Source: RGIG5612 sp964528825 (GTDB lineage: Bacteria > Bacillota > Clostridia > Lachnospirales > Lachnospiraceae). From it: a DNA stretch of 64,000 bases. Positions 17,572 to 23,982 of the stretch are shown here, one piece after another (within the stretch, counting starts at the first letter, position 1; each line of letters begins with the position of its first letter). The stretch is from the NCBI GenBank assembly GCA_964528825.1, contig CAZGVB010000006.1, forward strand, positions 1-64,000, given 5' to 3'. The notes beneath the pieces are model-generated. The model saw only the letters and a list, made by a program, of their open reading frames with translations, was not told the origin of the DNA and did not search any database. A program made the translations under genes and the position numbers.

Positions 17572-17699
17572 TCGATCATTTAAAATTCATGCAACAAAAA
17601 CAGATTGCTTTACATGCAATCTCCGGGTATTATCTCATTTATTTTAATGGTGTGCAACAGCTACTTTATACTGCCGTCACTGCCAGTATGCTCGTCCCT

Positions 17700-17767
17700 A
17701 CGAAAGCCTCGCTATCATTTTTTGCAGCATGTCATCACACGCAGGGTGCAGGCTGAAATTTTGCTTT
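17700..17767 (-). repeat. dispersed 68-nt repeat, copy A
   Basis: Read on the minus strand, this segment matches bases 57666-57733 of the plus strand at 65 of 68 positions; a weaker match continues for about 25 more bases to 17675. It lies in the otherwise empty interval between metQ and metN. The element contains AGCCT near one end and AGGCT near the other, which could pair. Neither copy has a convincing ORF. Confidence 0.85.
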
Positions 17768-17808
17768 AACATCGCTGCCATCGCTGTAGGGCATTAGCAT
17801 AAATGCAA

Positions 17809-17841
17809 GACAGCACCTCATCCTAAGATTAAGGTGCTGTC
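17809..17841 (-). terminator. terminator after metQ
   Basis: A perfect 9-bp stem GACAGCACC / GGTGCTGTC with a 15-nt loop, followed on the minus strand by a moderately T-rich tail. It lies 39-71 bases after the metQ stop codon and would separate metQ from metNI. Confidence 0.65.
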
Positions 17842-17879
17842 ATTTTGATATCAGATGTTATCAAATATCACAGGTCAGA

Positions 17880-18734
17880 TTATTTGATCGCATCAAGGCT
17901 TGTCTGCTTTCCTCCGTAAAGAGCCATCGGCTCGATATGAACTCCGCAAGCATTTACAAGATGTGTGCCGTTCTCTTCATTGAAGTTGTCAAGATAAGGA
18001 ATGTGCTGGAAGTAGTTAGCATATACCTCTCCGCTTTCAACGACATTGTTCGGCTGAACATAATCGGAATATTCAAGTATCTCGAGTTTGATCTGCAGTT
18101 CGTCCAGTATATCTGCGGCAACAGCGAGTATCTCTGCATGAGGTGAAGGTGATGCAGCAACCGAAATAGTAGTGCCAGCAAGAGCATCATAATCTACCGT
18201 AGCATCCTTTCCGTCGCCCGGGTCTGAAACAACCGAAATAACCGCACCGTCATATGTTTCTGTGATATAGTCGGCAACCTCTTGACTCTCAAGTGCGGCA
18301 ACAAGGGCCTTCGTAGCATCGGTATCCGCATTGTCCTCATATACAGCCAATACATTCACATACTGTGATGCCGAATCTTCGATAAGAAGCGAATCCTCCA
18401 CAGGATTCATTCCGGCTCCTATGGCATAGTTGCTGTTGATGATAGCATAGTCAACATCCTCAAGTACATTCGGAATGTTTGCCGCCTCAACCTCCTGGAA
18501 TTCGATATTATATGGGTTCTCTTCGATATCTGCGATAGTTGCCGTGATTCCCGCATCCTCCTTAAGTGTAAGATATCCGTTTGCCTCAAGAAGCAGCAGT
18601 GCTCTCGCCTCATTTGTAGGATCGTTCGGAACCGCGATAGTAATAGTACTGCTTGAATTGCCGCATGCCGCAAGTGATGCGACCGATGCGAGTGCAGCAG
18701 CAAGTGTGATCAAAGCTTTAGCTGTCTTTTTCAT
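17880..18734 (-). CDS. metQ: methionine-binding lipoprotein MetQ
   Basis: A 284-residue NlpA-family substrate-binding protein. The signal peptide ends in the lipobox SLAAC near residue 24, so it is lipid-anchored on the outer face. The mature part has the family pattern of the MetQ fold, with EVEAANIPNVLEDVDYAIIN and a C-terminal NVVESGEVYANYFQHIPYL. It delivers methionine to MetNI. An AGAGGAG site precedes the ATG. A terminator follows, and a promoter with a hairpin leader lies upstream. Confidence 0.93.
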   Translation of the reverse strand: MKKTAKALITLAAALASVASLAACGNSSSTITIAVPNDPTNEARALLLLEANGYLTLKEDAGITATIADIEENPYNIEFQEVEAANIPNVLEDVDYAIINSNYAIGAGMNPVEDSLLIEDSASQYVNVLAVYEDNADTDATKALVAALESQEVADYITETYDGAVISVVSDPGDGKDATVDYDALAGTTISVAASPSPHAEILAVAADILDELQIKLEILEYSDYVQPNNVVESGEVYANYFQHIPYLDNFNEENGTHLVNACGVHIEPMALYGGKQTSLDAIK

Positions 18735-18760
18735 GTTAATCTCCTCTTTTTCTCATATTT

Positions 18761-18788
18761 GTATCGTATCACCTATATGATCCGATAC
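18761..18788 (-). promoter_or_regulatory. hairpin in the metQ leader
   Basis: Two 12-base arms beginning GTATCG and ending CGATAC pair over 12 positions with one mismatch and one G-U, around a 4-nt loop. The hairpin ends about 27 bases before the metQ start codon. It does not look like an S-box, which is longer and has a terminator; function unknown. Confidence 0.45.
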
Positions 18789-18835
18789 ATTCTTCAAAAG
18801 ATCTTCTCTGGTCTTCTGTTCTTCAACTGAGCCAT

Positions 18836-18864
18836 ATTTTATATCCAAAGTACATTATTGTCTA
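18836..18864 (-). promoter_or_regulatory. candidate metQ promoter
   Basis: On the minus strand TAGACA (18864-18859), 17 nt, TAAAAT (18841-18836). The predicted leader is about 95 nt and holds the hairpin at 18761-18788. Confidence 0.6.
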
Positions 18865-18872
18865 ATTGGAAA

Positions 18873-18917
18873 TAAGGATCATGAGATATAGGTTTTCTCT
18901 ATACCTCATGATCCTTA
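18873..18917 (-). terminator. terminator at the end of the toxin/immunity operon
   Basis: Two 19-base arms (18873-18891 and 18899-18917) pair with a single mismatch around a 7-nt loop; AAGGATCATGAG is the outer part. The stem begins 42 bases after the stop codon of the 18960 gene. The T-run is modest, and the near-symmetry may let it work in both directions. Confidence 0.7.
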
Positions 18918-18959
18918 TAGATTCACATTGCATTCACCAGTCCGTGCATATTTTACATT

Positions 18960-19490
18960 CTATTTGATAACTTCAAAAAAACTCAAAACCTTATCTGGTT
19001 GGATTTTCAGGTTAATTTTCTTGCCCTCAGCATTAATAAAATCAATTTTTATCTTCCTAAAATCGTCTTTTATCACAAGGGTTCCAATAGTTCCGGCAGA
19101 TATACCTTGATAATCCGTCAATAGTCTGACCTTGAATTTATTTTCGATAATCAATGTTTTTTCAGAATATATCTTTTCCTCCGGCACAATGTTGTTGACC
19201 CAATTATCAATCTTATCTGACATCATTTCTAAATATTCCGGTTCGGAGCACAATTGATTAGCATCGATGAAATCTGGATTTTCCCACCATTTAGGTGTTT
19301 CACCGCTCATATGTGAATATGAACCACAAGAACTACACCACGTCCAAATTCCGGAATGCCTATCATTATGACGATGGATGTAAATGTGTGCGGTCGTCTT
19401 ATTACATATCGGACAAACACATGGAAAATGCACCTTTTCATTATTGACCATATCATAAAGTACCATTATTTTATCATTATCAATCCACAT
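18960..19490 (-). CDS. zinc-ribbon protein, putative immunity partner of the upstream toxin
   Basis: I do not recognise a named family. The 176-residue protein has two Cys pairs, CPIC near residue 26 and CSSC near residue 50, with a His-rich segment between them, a likely zinc ribbon. The C-terminal 70 residues look like a small beta domain. It starts 1 nt after the stop of the orphan zincin toxin gene with an AAGG site, so the two are cotranscribed. Toxin cassettes normally place the immunity gene directly after the toxin, and this position is the only evidence for an immunity role. Confidence 0.55.
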   Translation of the reverse strand: MWIDNDKIMVLYDMVNNEKVHFPCVCPICNKTTAHIYIHRHNDRHSGIWTWCSSCGSYSHMSGETPKWWENPDFIDANQLCSEPEYLEMMSDKIDNWVNNIVPEEKIYSEKTLIIENKFKVRLLTDYQGISAGTIGTLVIKDDFRKIKIDFINAEGKKINLKIQPDKVLSFFEVIK

Positions 19491-19491
19491 A

Positions 19492-19899
19492 TTACCTTAT
19501 CCCCCTTATATAATCTTCTAATGCGTCACCCGAAGCATATGCTGTCTTTTCAGGAGCATTACCGCCTTTGAGGAAACTTCTTGCATGGTTTAATTCATGT
19601 GCTATGGTATTGGCCAATTCCTTCTCGGATACAAAAGCCTTAGGTCCTAATTCAATAATATTAGGACTGTCTTTTACTACTCTACCGGTTGATACAAGAT
19701 CAGGGTTAATCACAATTTGAATAGCATTATTTCCACCCTTTAAATGAATATTATACTTTTTGCAAATCGTTTCCACGTAAAACTCTTTATTCAGAGCCAT
19801 TTTAAGATTTTTTTCTGTAGGCGGCACCGGATGACCAATTCTAAAACGTTCTCGGCTTCCTCTAGTCTTTCCAAAGCCTCCGTGAATCCCTGCACCCAT
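19492..19899 (-). CDS. orphan polymorphic-toxin C-terminal domain with HELNH zincin motif
   Basis: A 135-residue protein beginning MGAGIHGGFGKTRGS, a junction sequence that in polymorphic toxins joins the delivery module to the C-terminal toxin domain. The active site HELNH is at residues 101-105, in the context ELANTIAHELNHARSF, and the C terminus has ASGDALEDYIRG. HExxH indicates a zinc metallopeptidase or zincin-like effector. No delivery module (LXG, RHS or similar) precedes it; instead its ATG overlaps the stop of a DUF4417 gene (TAATG), with an AAAGGAGGTG site inside that gene. It may be a displaced toxin cassette or a stand-alone effector. The HExxH reading is clear; the toxin role is inference. 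Confidence 0.65.
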   Translation of the reverse strand: MGAGIHGGFGKTRGSRERFRIGHPVPPTEKNLKMALNKEFYVETICKKYNIHLKGGNNAIQIVINPDLVSTGRVVKDSPNIIELGPKAFVSEKELANTIAHELNHARSFLKGGNAPEKTAYASGDALEDYIRGIR

Positions 19900-20567
19900 T
19901 AGTTGCTCACCTCCTTTCGGTGAGCAACGCCGAAATCACTTTCAAATTGTCTTATGACGATACCACTTTGCCTATATTTATCAAAAATATTGTCAGGAGC
20001 TTTCCCATAAACTACAACGACATCAGGGCGCAAGCGTCTTATAACATGATCAAGTCCGTTTTTAAATGGTTCTCGTTCCTGTAAAAGCTTGATACACCCA
20101 TGCGAACCTATTGCTATTGTACCGCCTTGCTGAACTCCACAGCAGCAAACTTCATAAGTTCGTTCATCTCCCCAACGAATATTGGGAATAACAAGAACGC
20201 CGTTTTCCTGCAGCCAATGGGCAATAGCTCGGCTGCGATATACATTCCATTCCTGCATTACAAGCGGCATATCACGATACAAGCTGAAATCAGGAGAAAT
20301 AACACCGGCAAAGCGTTTCAAGATTGGCAAATACTTCTGCGGATTATTCCATAATCGTTCAAAATTGGCATCGTCTTCATAAAAACATACCCAATTATCA
20401 AATGCTTTTGACGATATCGCTTTTGAAAACAATATCAGGTTATTGGGAACAGAAGTTTCTTTTTTCAGGCAAGGAATTTCCCACTTGCCCGAATAAGTTG
20501 CATTTTCAACCAAAAATGTTCGAAAAACATCTATGCACCCACTACGAGTGCTATTAATCTGAGACAT
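19899..20567 (-). CDS. DUF4417 domain protein
   Basis: A 222-residue protein matching the DUF4417 pattern I know: GKWEIPCLKK, then a FYEDDANFERLWNNPQKYL segment, FAGVISPDFSLYRDMP, VIPNIRWGDERTYEVCCCGV and a C-terminal VVVYGKAP. The family occurs in phages and mobile elements and has no established biochemistry. The ATG at 20567 is chosen because it has AAGGAG 9 nt upstream; an upstream in-frame ATG at 20645 would add 26 unconserved residues. It is translationally coupled (TAATG) to the zincin toxin gene. In this island it might be the functional partner of the toxin or an independent mobile-element gene. Confidence 0.75.
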   Translation of the reverse strand: MSQINSTRSGCIDVFRTFLVENATYSGKWEIPCLKKETSVPNNLILFSKAISSKAFDNWVCFYEDDANFERLWNNPQKYLPILKRFAGVISPDFSLYRDMPLVMQEWNVYRSRAIAHWLQENGVLVIPNIRWGDERTYEVCCCGVQQGGTIAIGSHGCIKLLQEREPFKNGLDHVIRRLRPDVVVVYGKAPDNIFDKYRQSGIVIRQFESDFGVAHRKEVSN

Positions 20568-20593
20568 AATTATCGTCTCCTTCCGGCACATTT

Positions 20594-20637
20594 CCACAGG
20601 GCATAATTGAGCCCTTAAGATAAGATTTACCCTGTGG
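20594..20637. promoter_or_regulatory. inverted repeat upstream of the DUF4417 gene
   Basis: CCACAGGG (20594-20601) and CCCTGTGG (20630-20637) form a perfect 8-bp inverted repeat; an alternative inner pairing GGGC/GCCC (20599-20602 with 20611-20614) competes with it. A weak minus-strand promoter, TTGCAC-17-TATCTT, overlaps the interval. Operator or switchable hairpin are both possible. Confidence 0.4.
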
Positions 20638-20667
20638 CTGTGCAAGCCGATTGTCTCAGATGTAATT

Positions 20668-20697
20668 TACCAGACTACAAATAGAAACATTCGGAGG
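20668..20697 (+). repeat. 30-nt direct repeat, upstream copy
   Basis: This segment is identical at 28 of 30 positions to 20784-20813, the 5' part of the predicted small RNA. It has no strong promoter or terminator of its own. The differences remove two pairs from the small GAAA-loop hairpin present in the other copy. Confidence 0.8.
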
Positions 20698-20750
20698 CAC
20701 AGAAGTAATAATTTGTCTTGCGACATTTTTGAAATTTTGCAGGAATTTCA

Positions 20751-20778
20751 TTGACTTTTATCTGAAATATCCTACAAT
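20751..20778 (+). promoter_or_regulatory. promoter of predicted small RNA
   Basis: TTGACT (20751-20756), 16 nt, TACAAT (20773-20778). The transcription start would fall near 20785, exactly at the start of the second 30-nt repeat. Confidence 0.65.
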
Positions 20779-20783
20779 AATGA

Positions 20784-20863
20784 TACCAGACTACGAATAG
20801 AAATATTCGGAGGATAGACCTTTTGTGAGTTAGTGTACTAGCTTACAAGAGGTTTTTCTTTTT
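20784..20863 (+). ncRNA. predicted small RNA of about 78 nt
   Basis: Between a good plus-strand promoter and a strong plus-strand terminator lies an RNA of about 78 nt with no ORF. Its 5' part is the second copy of the 30-nt repeat and contains GAATA-GAAA-TATTC, a 5-bp hairpin with a GNRA tetraloop, followed by the Shine-Dalgarno-like GGAGG. The 3' part is the terminator stem ACCTTTTGTGAG / CTTACAAGAGGT (20818-20829 and 20842-20853) and a T-rich tail. It is transcribed towards the 3' end of the ImmA/IrrE gene and away from DUF4417. Function unknown. Confidence 0.6.
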
Positions 20864-20910
20864 GAATAAGCAATCAATTCACATCACATCCCTTCATATC
20901 CAAACCCCTA

Positions 20911-21576
20911 TCAATACCAGTTGTCACGTTCCTGTTGACGAGCGTACTCGTACTCAAAATCGTAATCGTATTTATTGGGGCATACTTTATTTAGAAAATC
21001 AGCATAGCGAAATAAAATGACATCATCAAACTCTTTTTCATTTTCCGAACGCCATTCACTATTCATTTTTGCTAATGTCTCTATGCGTTTTTCTGCCGCC
21101 TGAGCTGAAACTCCGAAAGTCGATTGCAAGAAAAGGCTATTTATCCTCTTTCCTCTTTTCTGTATTTCCCGTATTATCTGCTCTGGCATTAAAAGCTGAG
21201 CCGCAAAGAAATTTGTTTCCACTTCATATCTGTGATAATTTTCTCCATTTTTCTTTGTAAAATCATGTTCCAATATAGCATGACCGAATTCGTGAAGAAT
21301 AGAAAAGGTAATATGCGGCTCAGGCTTCGTTTCATCATAAAAGATAATGCTTCTCCCGCCAAATCTGAATATAGTTGCAGATTCGCTGCCAAAATCCGTT
21401 ATATTTATCCCATATTTTTTCGCCGAGCCGTATGAACGGCAAATAATCTGACTTTGCTCCTTAACCAGTTTTTTTGATGAAAACGGAAAAGACTGAATCG
21501 TCGATGATCTTACTAACACTTCATTGGCCTTTATATAAGCTTTATCAAAATCAGATTTTAGATTCATCCGCAACAA
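20911..21576 (-). CDS. ImmA/IrrE-type metallopeptidase
   Basis: A 221-residue M78-family peptidase with HEFGH at residues 95-99 in SILHEFGHAILEHD and the third-ligand segment EVETNFFAAQLLMP. Such enzymes cleave the XRE repressor encoded beside them, inducing mobile elements (ImmA of ICEBs1) or stress genes (IrrE). It begins 3 nt after the stop of the XRE gene; a TTG at 21576 has the better spacing to GAGGAG, an ATG at 21567 is the alternative. The Asp/Tyr-rich C terminus is unusual and of unknown role. Confidence 0.9.
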   Translation of the reverse strand: MLRMNLKSDFDKAYIKANEVLVRSSTIQSFPFSSKKLVKEQSQIICRSYGSAKKYGINITDFGSESATIFRFGGRSIIFYDETKPEPHITFSILHEFGHAILEHDFTKKNGENYHRYEVETNFFAAQLLMPEQIIREIQKRGKRINSLFLQSTFGVSAQAAEKRIETLAKMNSEWRSENEKEFDDVILFRYADFLNKVCPNKYDYDFEYEYARQQERDNWY

Positions 21577-21579
21577 TCA

Positions 21580-21927
21580 TCACTCCTCATCTTCATCATC
21601 ATCAAAAATGTCATAGAAAGCTGCTTTAAGCATTGTTTCAGCTCTTTTTAGCTGCTCGGTATTCAGCTTGCCGAGGTTTCGCTGCAAATATTGCAAGTCA
21701 TCATCTGTCGAATTCTGGGCAGATTCAAAAGAATTTCCAAGCAAGTAATCAGTTGTTGTTCCAAGGGCTTTGGCAATCCTTGTTAAAACGTCGCTGCGAG
21801 GAGTTCTCTCGCCTTTCACATAATAAGACATCGCGGACTCGGTAACACCTGCCTTTATCGCCAATTCCTTTTGATTTAACCCTTTACTTTTCATTAGTTC
21901 AGATATTCTTTCGCTAAATATCGACAT
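21580..21927 (-). CDS. XRE-family repressor
   Basis: A 115-residue protein with an N-terminal helix-turn-helix (residues 5-62, including KGLNQKELAIKAGVTESAMSYYVKGERTP) followed by an acidic tail ending DDDEDEE. The pairing with an ImmA/IrrE peptidase is the classical switch in which proteolysis of the repressor derepresses an element. Its promoter contains a palindrome in the spacer, as expected for autoregulation. Which genes it controls besides its own is unclear; the DUF4417-toxin operon and the small RNA are the nearest candidates. Confidence 0.9.
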   Translation of the reverse strand: MSIFSERISELMKSKGLNQKELAIKAGVTESAMSYYVKGERTPRSDVLTRIAKALGTTTDYLLGNSFESAQNSTDDDLQYLQRNLGKLNTEQLKRAETMLKAAFYDIFDDDEDEE

Positions 21928-21969
21928 AGCATCCGTCTTCCTTTCTGCTGATCATGCTTCACTAATGGC

Positions 21970-21998
21970 ATTCTATCAATCAATTATAATTCTGTCAA
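21970..21998 (-). promoter_or_regulatory. promoter of the XRE-ImmA operon with operator
   Basis: On the minus strand TTGACA (21998-21993), 17 nt, TAGAAT (21975-21970). The spacer contains the perfect 10-bp palindrome AATTATAATT (21982-21991), a natural repressor site. Confidence 0.75.
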
Positions 21999-22021
21999 GT
22001 TATTTTACAATATTTTGTGTT

Positions 22022-22290
22022 TTTTATTTTGTTTAAGCGCAACATTTTGTAGATTTCCCTTTCACTCAACATTCTTGCAATTCTCCGTGTGGGGTCAGGA
22101 AATCATATTTTTCTGTCTTTCATCAATGCAATGACAAAAAAATCAGATAGCCGAAACTATCTGATCAATAAATATAATAATAAGAGCCCAAGTCAATTCT
22201 ACTAAGCAATCTTAGTCTTGCTTAGAAAATGTTTGCTGTGGTCCAGCTTAAAGCAGACTTGCCATGACCAAGTGAAAGCGGAACCGGCAT
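22022..22290. other. non-coding interval at the island boundary
   Basis: No gene is visible in these 269 bases. They hold the terminator at 22134-22165 and a 7-bp inverted repeat CTAAGCA/TGCTTAG near 22200-22225. I looked for an attachment site matching the other island end near 18.9 kb and did not see one. Confidence 0.5.
22134..22165 (-). terminator. terminator after the cytidylate-kinase-like gene
   Basis: A perfect 9-bp stem ATCAGATAG / CTATCTGAT with a 6-nt loop is followed on the minus strand by seven T residues. It ends the cobW-like / kinase transcript. Confidence 0.9.
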
Positions 22291-22890
22291 CTATCTGTTC
22301 TTGAATCTTTTTTCTATATATAGCATTATGATATCGGCTATATCATCCGCGTCCAGTCCCCCCGCATCGATGCAAAGATTATAGTTGCTTTTTTCGCCCC
22401 ATTTGTTGTTCGTATTGAAAGAATAATAGGACGCGCGGTTTTTATCCATTTCCTTTATAAGTGCAGCTGCAGCTCTCTCATCAAGCCCCGTATCTCTCAT
22501 AACATGCTTGGTCCTGGTCTCAATATCGCCATAAAGAAATACCGTCACAAGTCCAGAATATCCTTTGAGTATATGATCGGCGCATCTGCCGACAAAGACT
22601 CCCGATCCGCTCTCGCCGAGTCTGCATATAGCCTGTGATTGCTCATTGAATAGCTTTTCTGTCTTTCTTGAACCACTGCCTAAAAAGGTCGTGATACCGC
22701 TGTATCTTTTTTCGGCTTCAGTCTGTCCCTGTGTCCTGGCATAGAACTCGCGACAGTCCTCATTGTCTACCTTTTTTATGATCTCATCATTGTCATAAAA
22801 TGGTATCCCCAGCCTATCGGCTATCAAATGTGCGGCCTCCTTGCCGTCTGTTCCATGCTCACGGCTTATCGTGACAAGTAACTTTTTCAT
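22291..22890 (-). CDS. cytidylate-kinase-like protein
   Basis: A 199-residue P-loop-like protein of the Cytidylate_kin2 family (PF13189). The N terminus reads VTISREHGTDGKEAAHLIADRLG, the degenerate nucleotide-binding loop usual for this family, followed by FYDNDEII; later VGRCADHIL and RTKHVMRDTGL correspond to kinase lid elements. The true substrate of these proteins is unknown and they are distinct from Cmk. An AGGAGG site precedes the ATG. It lies 31 nt after the COG0523 GTPase gene, probably in one operon with it. Confidence 0.85.
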   Translation of the reverse strand: MKKLLVTISREHGTDGKEAAHLIADRLGIPFYDNDEIIKKVDNEDCREFYARTQGQTEAEKRYSGITTFLGSGSRKTEKLFNEQSQAICRLGESGSGVFVGRCADHILKGYSGLVTVFLYGDIETRTKHVMRDTGLDERAAAALIKEMDKNRASYYSFNTNNKWGEKSNYNLCIDAGGLDADDIADIIMLYIEKRFKNR

Positions 22891-22921
22891 ATTTGACCTC
22901 CTTATGCAGATATATCTATGC

Positions 22922-23860
22922 TTATTTATGCATTTTCTTTTCTCTTATCTGAGTAAAGGTTGCATGCAGATATTTTTTTATAGCCAACCTATCAAGGCCT
23001 CTGCCTATCCAGACGCACTCAGCTTTTGCCTCTGTCCCATCTTCCGTATCAAAACCTGTGATCGTTATTCTTCCGCCTGCTATATCGAAGCGAACCATCT
23101 CACCGCCTGCGGGTATGATACCCTTAGCCCTTACGATCTCTCCGAACCTGCCATTCAGTGCCTGATCAAGTATGCATAGAAGCTCTGCAGGTGATGACAC
23201 ATTTGCATGACTTACGGAATATGTCTCCAGTCCGCTCTCCATATCCGCATCACTTTGCATGACCTTGCCGTCATAGGCTGTCATGAGCAGACTGTTCCAC
23301 CATGTATCCGGCATTAAGGTATAATGCCTATCAAGAAGTTCGGCTCTCGATCCTGTCTCCTCGATGATCTTTTTTACAGCATCATATTCATAAGAAGAGG
23401 GTCTCTCGGGCTTAGATATCGCGACCAGGGATGAGGACCTTATCTGGTCACCGTAAATATCCGCAAATTCATTATAATACTGTTCCATGCAGAGCGCATC
23501 AACAATTGTGATCGGCCTGAGCAGTTTTATTCTTTCATATTCGATCCTTTGCAGATTCCTTATGACATTGCCAAGAGAGCCCACACCGGATGGCTCTATG
23601 ATCAAAAATTCCGGTTCTATAGTACTCTCTATAGTCATTACGGACGCGTTAAGATCCGCACTTTTTGTACAGCATACACAGCCCTCACTCAGATCCCAAA
23701 CATTCATTTGGCTCTGGTCCTTAAGCACCTGCTGATCTACATCCGCGGTGCCGTATTCGTTTTCAAGTATAACAAAATTTTTCCCTGTGCGCTTTACAAG
23801 TTCCTTGATGAAGGTGGTTTTCCCTGCCCCCAAAAATCCGGAAATGATCAGGATCTTCAT
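22922..23860 (-). CDS. CobW/COG0523-family GTPase
   Basis: A 312-residue G3E GTPase. Walker A GFLGAGKT is at residues 8-15, the metal-binding CVCC motif at 61-64, and the C-terminal CobW_C region contains a conserved-looking GEIVRAKGIIP strand. The family inserts or delivers metals (zinc, cobalt, iron). The guanine-specificity loop reads SKPER instead of NKxD, so nucleotide preference may differ. The ATG at 23860 follows GGAGG; an earlier in-frame codon at 23875 lacks a site. No metal-responsive operator was recognised upstream, so the metal is unknown. Confidence 0.88.
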   Translation of the reverse strand: MKILIISGFLGAGKTTFIKELVKRTGKNFVILENEYGTADVDQQVLKDQSQMNVWDLSEGCVCCTKSADLNASVMTIESTIEPEFLIIEPSGVGSLGNVIRNLQRIEYERIKLLRPITIVDALCMEQYYNEFADIYGDQIRSSSLVAISKPERPSSYEYDAVKKIIEETGSRAELLDRHYTLMPDTWWNSLLMTAYDGKVMQSDADMESGLETYSVSHANVSSPAELLCILDQALNGRFGEIVRAKGIIPAGGEMVRFDIAGGRITITGFDTEDGTEAKAECVWIGRGLDRLAIKKYLHATFTQIREKKMHK

Positions 23861-23906
23861 ATCGTTCCTCCGCATATAAGAATCTGCAATGATTATAACA
23901 AACGAA

Positions 23907-23944
23907 CAGGGAAATGCGTATCGGTTCAGGTACGCATTTCCCTG
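23907..23944 (-). terminator. terminator after the alcohol dehydrogenase gene
   Basis: A perfect 14-bp stem (CAGGGAAATGCGTA and its complement) with a 10-nt loop, followed on the minus strand by the T-rich TTCGTTTGTT. It lies 39 bases after the dehydrogenase stop codon. Confidence 0.85.
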
Positions 23945-23982
23945 CTGATCTTCATATTATAAGCCCTTAAGGCCCCTCCCGA

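Noticed and set aside
18735..18865. SAM riboswitch upstream of metQ
   Set aside because: The leader is short, has one main hairpin and no attenuator terminator; it does not resemble the S-box layout.
20668..20813. The two 30-nt direct repeats as a minimal CRISPR array
   Set aside because: Only two copies, a 86-base interval between them that is far too long for a spacer, and no cas genes in the window.
18960..22290. A complete prophage or conjugative element at 19-22 kb
   Set aside because: No integrase, relaxase, structural or replication gene, and no matching attachment repeats at the two ends were seen; it is at most a remnant or a small defence/toxin island.
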